Part shown: positions 34,826-43,982 of the stretch, piece by piece
Layout of the letters: each line of letters starts with the position of its first letter
Position numbering within the stretch: the first letter of the stretch is position 1
Assembly (NCBI GenBank): GCA_041671505.1
Contig: JBAZBK010000004.1
Coordinates: forward strand, 310,001 to 374,000
DNA from: JACPDH01 sp041671505
Lineage (GTDB): Bacteria; Acidobacteriota; Thermoanaerobaculia; Gp7-AA8
Length of the DNA: 64,000 bases
Direction of reading: 5' to 3'
Made by a program: the position numbers and the translations under genes
Notes under the pieces: generated by a model
What the model was told of the DNA's origin: nothing
What the model saw: the letters and a program-made list of their open reading frames with translations, nothing else
Databases searched by the model: none

Positions 34826-36274
34826 CTACTTCGGCAGCTCGCCACCGGTCACACGCTTGGCGAATTGGCCTTTGAGGATCTTTCCGCCTTTCTCGAGCCC
34901 GTTGATCGTCGCGAGCTTCTCGATCGGGATCGACGACGGGTACCGCTGCGCGAACTCCTCGATCGTCATCTCGCGGTCGGCGCGAACGAGGTTGACGTGC
35001 GCAGGCTGCACGGAGAGCGCCGCCTTGTCGGTCAGGCGGGCGAAGCTCGCCGCCGTCGCGTCGAACGTCGAGCGAACCGTGTCGAGCTTCGCGCCGGTCG
35101 TCAGGCCGAGGATCCGCCAGGTCGTCCCGCCGTGCGCGACGAACGTCGCGAGCCCCCCGAGCTCGCCCTGCTGCGTCGTGGCCTTGAAATAGCCGCGCCA
35201 CGCATCCATGCCGTTGATGCGCAACTCCCGCGCGTCGCTCGCGACGATTCCCTCCTGCGACGCGAATTTCTCGCCAACGCTCTTCGGCGCATCCTTGCCC
35301 GCGACGTCGAACACGATCATCGCGTCCCCCTTCGGGCTCTGCGCGATGACCGCCTGTGTGCCGTTCTGCACTTTCCAGCCGGCGGGGAAGTCCATCACGA
35401 ACTCGAGGTCGGGATGGAAGAACCGCTCCTTCACGAAGTATCCCTGCCTGGGGTTCTCGTCAAACGTCATGCCGTCGATCTGCCGCAGCAGCGCGTCGCG
35501 CCCGATCGAGAGCCCGGCCGCGGTCGGCGGAAGCTTGTCGACCCGCGCCATCGTCGCAGCCACGCGGTTGTCCGGCGCCGGATGCGTCGAGGCCCACTCC
35601 GGCACGGCTCCGCCGCCCGCGATCTTCCCGTAGCGCTCGAGCGTCGTGAACATCGCCGCCATCTCGTGTGGGTCGTAGCCGAGCCTGACCATGTAACGGA
35701 AGCCGAGCTCGTCCGACTGTCGCTCGTCGTCGCGCCCGAACTTGAGGAAGAGCAGCCCGAGCCCCGCGCCGGCGATCTGATCGATGCCGTATTGCGCCAG
35801 TTCCGGATAGAGCACCATGCCGACACCGAGCCCGATCGACGCGACCTGCGCTTTCGACATCTGGCTCACCGAGTGCTTCGCCGTGACGTGCCCGATCTCG
35901 TGTCCAAGCACGCTGACGAGCTCGGCCTCCGAGTTCATGTACGTGAGAATTCCGCGCGTCACGAAAACGAATCCTCCCGGCAGCGCGAAGGCATTCACTG
36001 CCGGATCGTCGATCACCTGGAACTGCCACGGAAGTTTCGGCCGCTCCGACTCCTTCGCGATCGCCAGCCCGAGGTCGCTCACGTACTTCTGCACCTCCGG
36101 CTTCGGGTAGAGACCCATCGTCGCGGCAACCTTCGCCGCCTCCTCTTTACCGATCGCGATCTCCTGCGCCTCCGGGATGAGTGAGAGCTCCGTCTTGCCG
36201 GTCACCGGATTCGTGGCGCAGGCGGCGAGCGCGAGCGACGCCACCGCCACGAGAAGCATCGTTTTCGTCTTCAT
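34826..36274 (-). CDS. M48 family metalloprotease, lipoprotein
   Basis: A 482-residue periplasmic zinc protease of the BepA/LoiP kind. Signal peptide with lipobox LAAC (C19) makes it a lipoprotein. HEIGH at 125-129 gives two zinc ligands and catalytic Glu, and the later DERQSDELGF supplies the third. After the peptidase domain (to about 260) come a beta-rich region and a C-terminal segment resembling a LysM-like fold (MTIEEFAQRYPSSIP, KLATINGL, KGGKILKG). Relatives survey outer-membrane protein assembly. GAGGAGACC precedes the ATG. DUF1272 follows in the same operon. Confidence 0.9.
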   Translation of the reverse strand: MKTKTMLLVAVASLALAACATNPVTGKTELSLIPEAQEIAIGKEEAAKVAATMGLYPKPEVQKYVSDLGLAIAKESERPKLPWQFQVIDDPAVNAFALPGGFVFVTRGILTYMNSEAELVSVLGHEIGHVTAKHSVSQMSKAQVASIGLGVGMVLYPELAQYGIDQIAGAGLGLLFLKFGRDDERQSDELGFRYMVRLGYDPHEMAAMFTTLERYGKIAGGGAVPEWASTHPAPDNRVAATMARVDKLPPTAAGLSIGRDALLRQIDGMTFDENPRQGYFVKERFFHPDLEFVMDFPAGWKVQNGTQAVIAQSPKGDAMIVFDVAGKDAPKSVGEKFASQEGIVASDARELRINGMDAWRGYFKATTQQGELGGLATFVAHGGTTWRILGLTTGAKLDTVRSTFDATAASFARLTDKAALSVQPAHVNLVRADREMTIEEFAQRYPSSIPIEKLATINGLEKGGKILKGQFAKRVTGGELPK

Positions 36275-36390
36275 GGTCTCCTCCGTGAAATCGTGATGAA
36301 CATCTTCCGCCCGGGAACGACCATCTTTCAACAGGGGCACCCTGCCAGCTCGATTCGATATGATCAGACCTCCAACGGGAGGCCCCAGGG

Positions 36391-37212
36391 ATGCGCACGC
36401 TCCAGAATCGCGTGGTATTCATCACCGGCGGAAGCCGCGGCATCGGAAGAGCGATCGCCCTTCGCTGCGCCCGCGACGGCGCCAGCGTCGTCATCGCCGC
36501 GAAAACGGGGGAGCCGCACCCGAAGCTCGAGGGAACGATCCATACCGTCGCCGCGGAAATCGAGGCGGCCGGCGGCCGCGCTCTCCCGCTCCAGGTCGAC
36601 ATCCGCTCCGACGAGCAGATCGAGTCGGCGATCGCCAGAACGGTCGATACCTTCGGCGGCATCGACGTTCTCGTCAACAACGCGAGCGCGATCAGCCTGA
36701 CCTCGACGCTCGAGACGGAGATGCGGAAGTTCGACCTCATGTTCTCCGTCAACGTCCGCGGCACCTTCGCCGTCTCGCGCGCGGCGATACCCCACCTCAG
36801 GAAATCGGCGAACCCGCACATCCTCACCCTCTCGCCTCCGCTCAACATGAGCGCGAAGTGGTTCAAGAATCACGTCGCCTACACGATGGCGAAGTACGGG
36901 ATGTCGATGTGCACGCTCGGCATGTCCGAAGAGCTGCGGCGTGACGGGATCGCCGTGAACTCCCTCTGGCCGCGGACCGCGATTGCGACGGCGGCGATCG
37001 AAATGCTCCTCTCGTTCGCCGGGCTCGAGGCGAGCCGCACGCCGGAGATCATGTCCGACGCCGCGCACGCGATCGTCACGCGCCCCAGCCGGGAGTACAC
37101 CGGGCACTTTGCGATCGACGAGGAGGTCCTCTCCGAGGAGGGCGTGACCGACCTCGAGAAGTACGCGAACAAACCGGGGACGCCTCTGCTCCCCGACTTC
37201 TTCCTCGACTGA
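36391..37212 (+). CDS. SDR oxidoreductase, HSDL2-like
   Basis: A 273-residue short-chain dehydrogenase. TGGSRGIG is the dinucleotide-binding motif, VNNAS the structural motif and YTMAKYG the catalytic YxxxK; the middle KTGEPHPKLEGTIHTVAAEI insertion and the C-terminal GHFAIDEEVLSEEGV are as in the HSDL2/peroxisomal-type group, which act on lipid substrates. GGGAGG lies ahead of ATG 36391. It begins a three-gene operon with a phosphotransfer protein and an enoyl-CoA hydratase-like protein. Confidence 0.9.
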   Translation: MRTLQNRVVFITGGSRGIGRAIALRCARDGASVVIAAKTGEPHPKLEGTIHTVAAEIEAAGGRALPLQVDIRSDEQIESAIARTVDTFGGIDVLVNNASAISLTSTLETEMRKFDLMFSVNVRGTFAVSRAAIPHLRKSANPHILTLSPPLNMSAKWFKNHVAYTMAKYGMSMCTLGMSEELRRDGIAVNSLWPRTAIATAAIEMLLSFAGLEASRTPEIMSDAAHAIVTRPSREYTGHFAIDEEVLSEEGVTDLEKYANKPGTPLLPDFFLD

Positions 37213-37220
37213 GTAAACTG

Positions 37221-37655
37221 ATGAAACGCGACGTCGACTTCGTGATTATGGAGGGGCCACTTTCGTGGTCCGACCGGTACGAGCTCGCCGAGGTCATGGT
37301 GGAGCTCGACGGCTTCATGATCGCCGACCTGCAGTCCTACCGCGAGGGACTCTTCGAGTCGATGCTCACCTTGTTCGAGGACCAGACCCCGATGCGCATC
37401 GACGCGATCCGCGCGGGGCTCGGTGCTCGCGATCACGACCACCTGCGACACCAGGCACACGAGCTCGCAGGGGGGGCGTCGTACGTAGGAGCCGCGAGTT
37501 TCGCGCGGCACGCCCGCGCGATCGAGACGCACGCCAAAGAGCGCGACTTCACCGGCGCAGCGCCTCTCGTCGACGCCCTGGAGGAGCACGCTGGCAGGAC
37601 TCTGGCAGCCCTCCGCGTCGTTCTCGCCGAACACAAGGGAGAACCGGAACCATGA
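37221..37655 (+). CDS. Hpt-domain phosphotransfer protein
   Basis: A 144-residue single Hpt domain. The phosphorylation site is the histidine in HQAHELAGGASYVGA, the normal HxLKGxSxxxGA pattern with Gly for Ser. Helical throughout; no kinase or receiver domain. It starts eight bases after the SDR stop and its own stop overlaps the ATG of the next gene. A phosphorelay intermediate in a lipid-metabolism operon is unusual; its kinase and receiver are not in the operon. Confidence 0.8.
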   Translation: MKRDVDFVIMEGPLSWSDRYELAEVMVELDGFMIADLQSYREGLFESMLTLFEDQTPMRIDAIRAGLGARDHDHLRHQAHELAGGASYVGAASFARHARAIETHAKERDFTGAAPLVDALEEHAGRTLAALRVVLAEHKGEPEP

Positions 37656-38395
37656 TTCAGCGAGACAACCAGGGCGATGTCGCCATCCTCCGCCTGGCAC
37701 ACGGAAAGGCGAACGCGCTCGACGTCGAGCTCCTCGGGGCAATCGAGCAGGAGCTCGGCCTCGCACACGATGCACGCGCGGTCGTGCTGACCGGAACCGC
37801 TTCGATGTTCTGCGCCGGAGTCGATCTCTTCCGGCTGCTGAAGGAAGGCTCCGCGGCGATCGACCCCTTCCTCGACGCGCTCGAGGGGGCGATCCTCAAG
37901 CTCTTCGAGTTTCCGGCTCCCGTCGTCGCGGCGGTGAACGGGCATGCGATCGCGGGAGGAGGCATCCTCGTCGAGGCGTGTGATTACAGGATCATGTCGG
38001 GCGGAAAGATCGGCATCCCCGAGCTCCTCGTCGGCGTTCCCTTCCCAGTCGCCGCGCTCGAGGTCGTCCGCTTCGCCACGCCCGCGCAGCACATCCAGAA
38101 GATCGCCTACACCGGACGGACGTTCGGCACCGACGACGCGCTCGCACACGGGATGATCGACGAGATCGCGACGCCGGAGACGCTCGAGGCGAGAGCGCTC
38201 GAGGTCGCGCGACAGTTCGGCGCGGTCCCGCGCGAGAGTTTCGCACTCGCCAAACGGACCCTGCGCGAGCCGACGCTCCGCCGCATCGCCGAGGCGCGCG
38301 CCTCGATCGATCGCGACGTCCGCCGCCTCTGGGCCAACCCGGCGACCCACGCGCTTATCCGGACATACCTGGACAAGACCGTCGGCAAGAAGTGA
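37652..38395 (+). CDS. Enoyl-CoA hydratase/isomerase family protein
   Basis: A 247-residue crotonase-fold enzyme. The oxyanion-hole segments are LTGTASMFCAGVDLFRLL and VNGHAIAGGGILVEACDYRIM, followed by IGIPELLVGVPFP. A classical catalytic glutamate pair is present only at the second position (GIPELLVG), so isomerase or other chemistry is possible. ATG 37652 overlaps the Hpt stop (ATGA). With the SDR it suggests acyl-CoA modification. Confidence 0.88.
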   Translation: MIQRDNQGDVAILRLAHGKANALDVELLGAIEQELGLAHDARAVVLTGTASMFCAGVDLFRLLKEGSAAIDPFLDALEGAILKLFEFPAPVVAAVNGHAIAGGGILVEACDYRIMSGGKIGIPELLVGVPFPVAALEVVRFATPAQHIQKIAYTGRTFGTDDALAHGMIDEIATPETLEARALEVARQFGAVPRESFALAKRTLREPTLRRIAEARASIDRDVRRLWANPATHALIRTYLDKTVGKK

Positions 38396-38515
38396 CGCGC
38401 ATGACGTGCGAACCCGTCCACGCCGGCGCGTCAGCGTCGGCGTAATGGCCGTCCGGTCGGGAGGAGACCTCGCCTGCGCTCCCTGCACGGGCGCCTCGCG
38501 GTATCCTGAGTCCCG

Positions 38516-39640
38516 ATGAACTGGCGCCCCGGACTCCTCGCACTCGTCCTTCTGTTCCACACCTTCGCCTTCGTCGCGGCCTCCGCCGACGACGCAAAGG
38601 CGTACGTCTCCGCGGTACTCGTCGAGGGATCGACGGGGCGCGTGCTCTTCGAGGACAACGCGCACGAGTCGCGCGCCGTCGCGTCGATGACGAAGATGAT
38701 GACGCTTCTCCTCGTCATGGAAGCAGTCGAGAGCGGCGCGGTGAAGCTCGACGATCCGGTCACGATCACGAAGAAAGCCGAAGACGAGGGAGGCTCGCAG
38801 GTCTTCCTCGCGCGGGGTGGCAACTTCACCGTGCGGCAGCTGGTCGCAGCCGCGCTCATCCATTCGGCGAACGATGCCGCGATGGCGCTCGCCGAGCACG
38901 TCAGCGGCAGCGAATCGGCGTTCGTCGCCCGGATGAACCAGCGCGCTGCCGCGCTCGGAATGAGCGAGAGCCGCTTCTTCTCGCCTAACGGTCTCCCGTC
39001 GACGAAGCGCCCCGACGACGTGATGAGCGCCGACGACGCCGCGAAGCTCGCAGTGAAGCTGATGAAGTTCCCCGTCATCCGGCAGTACGCCGCAACGACC
39101 GAGATGGAGTTTCACAACGGAACGTTTGCGAAGCTGCAGACGACGAACAAGCTTCTCGGCAGCTTTCCCGGCGCCAACGGCCTGAAAACCGGCTACCACC
39201 GCGCCGCCGGCTTCTGCATCACCGCCTCGGCGGAGCGTGGCGACCTTCACCTGATCGCCGTGATCATGGGGAGCACGGTGCGCGACGCGAGCTTCGACTC
39301 GGCCGCCGCGCTCCTTCGCCGCGGCTTCGACGAGTGGCGCTGGGCCCAGCCGCTGAAGAAGGGACAGAGGATGCGCGACCCCGTGGTGGTCAAGGGGGGC
39401 GAAGTGTCGACCGTGACGGTCGCCGCCGCGAGCGCGCCGAAGCTGCTGCTCCACCGCAACGAGGCGCGCCGCCTCGTCACCGCCGTCACGAGCGACGGCG
39501 CGAAGGCGCCGATCCGCAAAGGGGAGAAGGTCGGCGCGATCGTCGTGACCCTCGACGGAAAGACTCTCGCCTCGGTTCCCGCGCTCTCCGACAACGACGT
39601 CGCCGCGGCGAGCTGGTGGCAGCGGCTGATCGGGTTCTAG
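38516..39640 (+). CDS. D-alanyl-D-alanine carboxypeptidase (PBP5/PBP6 type)
   Basis: A 374-residue low-molecular-mass penicillin-binding protein that trims the terminal D-Ala from peptidoglycan stem peptides. Signal peptide 1-24; motifs SMTK (57-60), SAN (117-119) and KTG (224-226) are all intact. The C-terminal domain (about 265-350) is the PBP5 beta domain, and the end WWQRLIGF fits an amphipathic membrane anchor. TATCCT lies eight bases before the ATG with no ribosome site. The stop TAG is followed by CGCCCGC, as in repeat H. Confidence 0.93.
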   Translation: MNWRPGLLALVLLFHTFAFVAASADDAKAYVSAVLVEGSTGRVLFEDNAHESRAVASMTKMMTLLLVMEAVESGAVKLDDPVTITKKAEDEGGSQVFLARGGNFTVRQLVAAALIHSANDAAMALAEHVSGSESAFVARMNQRAAALGMSESRFFSPNGLPSTKRPDDVMSADDAAKLAVKLMKFPVIRQYAATTEMEFHNGTFAKLQTTNKLLGSFPGANGLKTGYHRAAGFCITASAERGDLHLIAVIMGSTVRDASFDSAAALLRRGFDEWRWAQPLKKGQRMRDPVVVKGGEVSTVTVAAASAPKLLLHRNEARRLVTAVTSDGAKAPIRKGEKVGAIVVTLDGKTLASVPALSDNDVAAASWWQRLIGF

Positions 39641-39663
39641 CGCCCGCCTCGGCGCGAACGTTC

Positions 39664-39773
39664 GAACGGCCGAAGTTAGAAGTTAGAACGCTGAATGTTG
39701 AACCCAGAAACACGGCACGGGTTTCATTTCTGTGTTCAACATTCAGCGTTCTAACTTCTAACTTCGGCCGTTC
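39664..39773. repeat. Intergenic inverted repeat, family B copy 2
   Basis: Arms of 47 bases (GAACGGCCGAAGTTAGAAG and onward) match at 46 positions around a 16-base loop. It lies between the convergent carboxypeptidase and purN genes. Confidence 0.92.
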
Positions 39774-39795
39774 AGGGCGAGGTCACCCTTTCCCG

Positions 39796-40395
39796 TCAAT
39801 CGAAGATGACCCGCCGCCCCTCGACCCTGTAGCCGCCGCAGAGCTTGCGCAGCGCTTCGACGTAGGCGCCGTGCTCCTGGCCGAGGATTCGCGCGGCGAG
39901 CTCGTCGGGCGTGTCTCCGTCGAGCACCGGGACCGCGCGCTGTACCAGGATCGGACCGCCGTCGAGCGACTCGTCGACGAGATGCACCGTGCAGCCCGCG
40001 ACCTTCACGCCGTAGTCGACCGCCTGCTTCTGCGCGTCGACCCCGGGGAACGACGGAAGCAGCGAGGGGTGGATGTTCGTGATCCGGTGGCGGAAGCGCG
40101 CGACGAATTCGGGCGAGAGGAGGCGCATGTAGCCGGCGAGGATCACGAAATCGGGTTGATGCTGCTCGAGTGTCGAGATGACGTCCGCCTCGTGCGCCGC
40201 CCGGTTCGCGTACTTCTTGTGATCGAACGCGAACGCCGGCACGCCTGACTCGCGCGCCTTTTCGATTCCGCGGGCATCGGGCTTGTTCGACACGACGCAG
40301 ACGACCTCCGCCGGAATCTCCTTCGCCCCGCACGCCTCGTGAATCGCGAGGAAGTTCGACCCGCGTCCCGAGAGGAGAACAGCGAGGCGCTTCAT
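39796..40395 (-). CDS. purN: Phosphoribosylglycinamide formyltransferase
   Basis: A 199-residue PurN, transferring the formyl group from 10-formyl-THF to GAR in purine synthesis. It begins KRLAVLLSGRGSNFLAI; catalytic residues are seen in ITNIHPSLLPSFPG (Asn and His) and VHLVDESLDGGPIL (Asp). Length is normal. Its ATG shares one base with the purM stop (TGATG), indicating coupling. Confidence 0.95.
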   Translation of the reverse strand: MKRLAVLLSGRGSNFLAIHEACGAKEIPAEVVCVVSNKPDARGIEKARESGVPAFAFDHKKYANRAAHEADVISTLEQHQPDFVILAGYMRLLSPEFVARFRHRITNIHPSLLPSFPGVDAQKQAVDYGVKVAGCTVHLVDESLDGGPILVQRAVPVLDGDTPDELAARILGQEHGAYVEALRKLCGGYRVEGRRVIFD

Positions 40396-41462
40396 CACTT
40401 GATCCAGGAGGCGAAGCCGGCGGGAGGATGGTCGTAGACGACCGTTCCGCTTCCAGCCACGACGTTGCCGATGAAATAGTGCTTCTGCCCGTACGTCTGA
40501 AGCCTCCTGGTCACCGCGTCGACAGCATCGGGCGCGACGATCAGCACCATCCCGATCCCCATGTTGAAGACGCGGAGCATCTCGTCGACCTCGATGCCCC
40601 CCTTCTCGAACATGTAGCGGAACACCGGGAGCACGTCCCACGATCCGAGACGAATCCGGACGTCGCAGTCGGAGGGGAGGACGCGCGGCACGTTGTCGGT
40701 GAGCCCGCCGCCGGTGATGTGCGCCATCCCGTGGATCATCTGCTCCTCGACGAGCGGCAGCAGCGGCTTGAGATACGAGATGTGAGGCGCGAGCAGAACT
40801 TCACCCACCTTGCCGCCGATCTCGGGAACGATCGTCTGGTAGTCGTGACCGCACTTCTCGATCAGCACCTTGCGGGCGAGCGAATAGCCGTTCGTGTGAA
40901 GCCCGACCGACGGGAGACCGATGACGACGTCTCCCTGCTTCACGTTCTTTCCCGTGATCAGGTGCTTCTCGTCGACGACGCCGACGATGAAGCCGGCGAC
41001 GTCGTACTCGTCGTCGGAGTACATGCCCGGCATCTCGGCGGTCTCGCCGCCGATCAGCGCGAAGCCGTTCTCGCTGCAGCCGTTCGCCATACCGCGCACG
41101 ACGTCGTTCATCACGCCGGGGTTGAGCTTGCCCGAAGCGAAGTAGTCGAGAAAAAAGAGCGGGCGCGCCCCCTGCACGAGGATGTCGTTGACGCAGTGGC
41201 AGACCAGGTCGTAGCCGACCGTGTCGTGGACCTTCATCGCCTTTGCGACCGCAAGCTTCGTTCCGACGCCGTCGGCCGACGACACGAGGATCGGAGCCGA
41301 CATCTCGGGAAACGAGCCGCGGAAGAGGCCGCCGAACGACCCGATGTCCGACATCACGCCGGGCGTATAGGTCTTCTTGACGATCCTCCGGACCTCGCGA
41401 AGTGCCTCGTCCTGGGCGTCGATGTCGACTCCCGCATCGCGGTAGGAAAGCTTGTCGCTCAT
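40395..41462 (-). CDS. purM: Phosphoribosylformylglycinamidine cyclo-ligase (AIR synthetase)
   Basis: A 355-residue PurM, closing the imidazole ring with ATP to form AIR. Signatures include LSYRDAGVDIDAQDEAL, ILVSSADGVGTKLAVA, VNDILVQGARPLFFLDY and IGGETAEMPGMY; the C-terminal part has HITGGGLTDNVPRVLP. It is the first gene of a purM-purN operon. TAGACT lies nine bases before the ATG with no Shine-Dalgarno sequence. No purine riboswitch was seen upstream. Confidence 0.96.
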   Translation of the reverse strand: MSDKLSYRDAGVDIDAQDEALREVRRIVKKTYTPGVMSDIGSFGGLFRGSFPEMSAPILVSSADGVGTKLAVAKAMKVHDTVGYDLVCHCVNDILVQGARPLFFLDYFASGKLNPGVMNDVVRGMANGCSENGFALIGGETAEMPGMYSDDEYDVAGFIVGVVDEKHLITGKNVKQGDVVIGLPSVGLHTNGYSLARKVLIEKCGHDYQTIVPEIGGKVGEVLLAPHISYLKPLLPLVEEQMIHGMAHITGGGLTDNVPRVLPSDCDVRIRLGSWDVLPVFRYMFEKGGIEVDEMLRVFNMGIGMVLIVAPDAVDAVTRRLQTYGQKHYFIGNVVAGSGTVVYDHPPAGFASWIK

Positions 41463-41520
41463 AGGGGCGGGAGTCTATCCGAGGGGCAATTCGGGATCAA
41501 TCAGAGGGGGAGAAAACCAT

Positions 41521-41618
41521 GAAGTTAGAACGCAGAACGATGAATGTTGAACCCAGAAAGGAGTCTGTGCACTCGACCATTTCTGGGTTCAACATTCATC
41601 GTTCTGCGTTCTAACTTC
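41521..41618. repeat. Intergenic inverted repeat, family B copy 3
   Basis: Two 39-base arms (GAAGTTAGAACGCAGAACG and onward) are perfect reverse complements around a 20-base loop. It lies between purM and fabH, both on the minus strand. Confidence 0.93.
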
Positions 41619-41641
41619 GATGTGTTCAGTCGTTTGCAGCA

Positions 41642-42700
41642 TCACGTGCGGTACAACGCCGCCCCCCAGTGCAGCCCCGACCCGAGCGCGGTGAAGGCGA
41701 TCAGCTTTCCCGGCCCGGCGAGGCCGTTCTGGCGGCATTCGTGGAAGAGCAGAGGCAGCGTCGCCGCGGTCGTGTTGCCGTAGCGCTCGATGTTGTGCGG
41801 AACCTTTTCCGCAGGGAGCCCGAGTTGCTTCTGGACCCCTTCGATGATCCTGAGGTTCGCCTGGTGGATCAGTACGAGATCGAGATCCTCGACCGCGATC
41901 CCCTCGTCGGCGCAGACCTCGCGCACCGCCTGCGGCATGAGCGTCACCGCCGTCTTGAAGACCTCGCGGCCGTTCATCACCGGGATCGTCTCGCCCGCAT
42001 CGATCTGTTCCTTCGTCACGAACGGACGCCGCTTGAAGCTCGCGCCGTGCATCGTGAGCGCCTCCGCGCCGCCGCCATCGGTGTAGAGCCGCGTTCGGAG
42101 CAGCCCCGCGCTGCCCTCCTCCCGACTCTCGACGACGACCGCTCCCCCAGCGTCGCCGAACAGCACCGTGCGGTCGCGCCACTTCGTGTTCCAGTCCTTC
42201 TCGGCATCACTCGGCTCACGGTCGCTGAGACCGATCACCAGATCCCAGCCGTGATCCCACGGCATGAACGCGCTGTGAAGCTCGGCGCCCACGAGCAGCA
42301 CGCGCTTGAATTTTCCGCTCCGGAGCAGCGAGTCCGCCAGGTCGAGCCCGTAAAGAAAGCCGCTGCACTGCTGACGGATGTCGAACGTCGGCACGGTGCG
42401 CAGGCCGATCCGCTTCTGCAGCAGCGGCCCGTTGCCGGGGAGAACATGGTCGGGAGTCATCGTCGCGAAGACGACGACGTCGATGTCCGCGGACATCAGC
42501 CCGGCGTCGCGGATGGCCGCCTCGGCGGCCATCGACCCGAGCTCGGCCGACCCCTGCCCGGGCGCGCCGTAGTAGCGCTGCTCGATGCCGCTCCGCGTGC
42601 GGATCCACTCATCCGAGGTATCCATGATCCGCGAGAGCTGTTCGTTCGTGACGACGTGCGGCGGGAGAGCGATGCCGGTGCCTGTGATTACGCTGCGCAT
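41642..42700 (-). CDS. fabH: Beta-ketoacyl-ACP synthase III
   Basis: A 352-residue KAS III, which starts fatty-acid synthesis by condensing acetyl-CoA (or another acyl-CoA) with malonyl-ACP. The triad is C112 (RQQCSGFLYGL), H279 (IHQAN) and N309 (RYGNTTAA). It carries an extra segment at about 144-176 (AFMPWDHGWDLVIGL, KDWNTKWRDR) absent from the E. coli enzyme, so acyl preference may differ. No other fab gene is adjacent. TAAAGT lies nine bases before the ATG. Confidence 0.9.
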   Translation of the reverse strand: MRSVITGTGIALPPHVVTNEQLSRIMDTSDEWIRTRSGIEQRYYGAPGQGSAELGSMAAEAAIRDAGLMSADIDVVVFATMTPDHVLPGNGPLLQKRIGLRTVPTFDIRQQCSGFLYGLDLADSLLRSGKFKRVLLVGAELHSAFMPWDHGWDLVIGLSDREPSDAEKDWNTKWRDRTVLFGDAGGAVVVESREEGSAGLLRTRLYTDGGGAEALTMHGASFKRRPFVTKEQIDAGETIPVMNGREVFKTAVTLMPQAVREVCADEGIAVEDLDLVLIHQANLRIIEGVQKQLGLPAEKVPHNIERYGNTTAATLPLLFHECRQNGLAGPGKLIAFTALGSGLHWGAALYRT

Positions 42701-42725
42701 GGTCTGCTCACTTTACGCCCGAGAC

Positions 42726-42760
42726 GAATTGAGAATTAGGAATTGAGAATCGAGAGATCG
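42726..42760. repeat. Single arm of repeat family A
   Basis: One family A arm (GAATTGAGAATTAGGAATTG and onward) between hslO and fabH. No full partner arm; the hslO stop context AAATTGA lies about 20 bases away and may be a remnant of it. Confidence 0.75.
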
Positions 42761-42776
42761 CCCGGATCGGCCGCCA

Positions 42777-43676
42777 TCAATTTCCGCTGCCCGCATCAAG
42801 GCCGAGCAGATCGTCCGGCGTGAACTCGTACTTCGCGCCGCAGAAGTGGCAGACCGCCTCGGTGTCATTGCCTTCGCGGATCATCTCTCCGAGCTCCTGC
42901 GCAGGGAAGTAACGGTACATCTGAAGTGCCCTCTCGCGCGAGCAGGTGCAGTGGTACTCGATCGGAATGTCGAACGAAGGATCGAGCCGTTTGTAGCCGA
43001 CCGGGCCGAGCACGCGCGCGACCGCGTCGTGAATCGGCAGCTCCGCGAGAAGTGTCGAGAGCGGCGGCGCTTCGAGGATCGCCTTCTCCATCGCCTCGAT
43101 CTCCTTCACCGTCGTGTGCGGGAACGACTGGATCACGATTCCGCCGCACGCGGCGACCCCGGTAGGCCGGTTGAGCACCCCGAGCATCAGAGCCGTCGGG
43201 ATCTGCTCGCTCGTCGCGAGATAGTGCGCGACGTCTTTCGCGACCTCGCCCGAGACGAGCCTCACCTGCGAAGTGTATGGCTTCATGAGCGGCGGCGACT
43301 TGCGCACGACGGTCAGGTTTCCTCCCGCGCCGATCGCGAGCCCAACGTCGCAGTCGGTGTCCTCGTACTGCGGGTTGCCGACACAGCCGCGGATCCGTCC
43401 GTCGATCGTCGCCTCAGCGATCACCGGCCCGAGCGGTCCGCCTCCTTCGAGGCGCAGCGACACGTGCTGCTCGGGAACCTGCTTGTCGAGCAGTCGCGCC
43501 AGAAGAACCGCGCTCGTGAGCGCGCGGCCGAGCGCCGCTGCCGCGACGGGCGACAGATCGCACCGGCGGCGCGCGAGCTCGAGCGAGCCCGACGTCTCGG
43601 CGGCGATGACGCGAAAATCGCCTCCGCCCGCCATGCCGAGCACCAGCCGGTCACCGCCGTTGTCGGGGTTGAGCAT
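42777..43676 (-). CDS. hslO: Redox-regulated chaperone Hsp33
   Basis: A 299-residue Hsp33, a cytoplasmic holdase activated by oxidation. Zinc ligands are C243 and C245 (CTC) and C276 and C279 (CHFC), the normal CxC-CxxC layout. The core has GRIRGCVGNP and LTVVRKSPPLMKPYTSQV. Length matches the family. It is divergent from the selenocysteine peroxiredoxin gene, so two oxidative-stress proteins share one intergenic region containing repeat B4. Confidence 0.93.
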   Translation of the reverse strand: MLNPDNGGDRLVLGMAGGGDFRVIAAETSGSLELARRRCDLSPVAAAALGRALTSAVLLARLLDKQVPEQHVSLRLEGGGPLGPVIAEATIDGRIRGCVGNPQYEDTDCDVGLAIGAGGNLTVVRKSPPLMKPYTSQVRLVSGEVAKDVAHYLATSEQIPTALMLGVLNRPTGVAACGGIVIQSFPHTTVKEIEAMEKAILEAPPLSTLLAELPIHDAVARVLGPVGYKRLDPSFDIPIEYHCTCSRERALQMYRYFPAQELGEMIREGNDTEAVCHFCGAKYEFTPDDLLGLDAGSGN

Positions 43677-43742
43677 TGTGCCGATGGGGAGATTTTACTC
43701 CCGGGGACGATTCGCGTCGAAGGCGAGGCCCGGCTAGCTTCA

Positions 43743-43840
43743 AACCCTGAAGTTAGAAGTTAGAACGCTGGACGTTGAATCCAGAAATGGAGACCTTTCT
43801 GGATTCAACGTTCAGCGTTCTAACTTCTAACTTCAGGGTT
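43743..43840. repeat. Intergenic inverted repeat, family B copy 4
   Basis: Arms of 45 bases (AACCCTGAAGTTAGAAGTTA and onward) match at 44 positions around an 8-base loop. It lies in the 306-base gap between divergent hslO and peroxiredoxin genes; the rest of that gap holds the peroxiredoxin promoter (TAGAAT at 43894) and leader. Confidence 0.93.
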
Positions 43841-43982
43841 CCTCCCCATGATCTCGACGTTTCCTCCCTCCCCCGCCCCCACCGTCCCTGCGATAGAATT
43901 CCCCCCGGCGAGCGCTTGCTCCCGCGATGCACGTGGACATCGCACTCATTGATCGCATTCACATCAACCAAGGAGGACCTCC

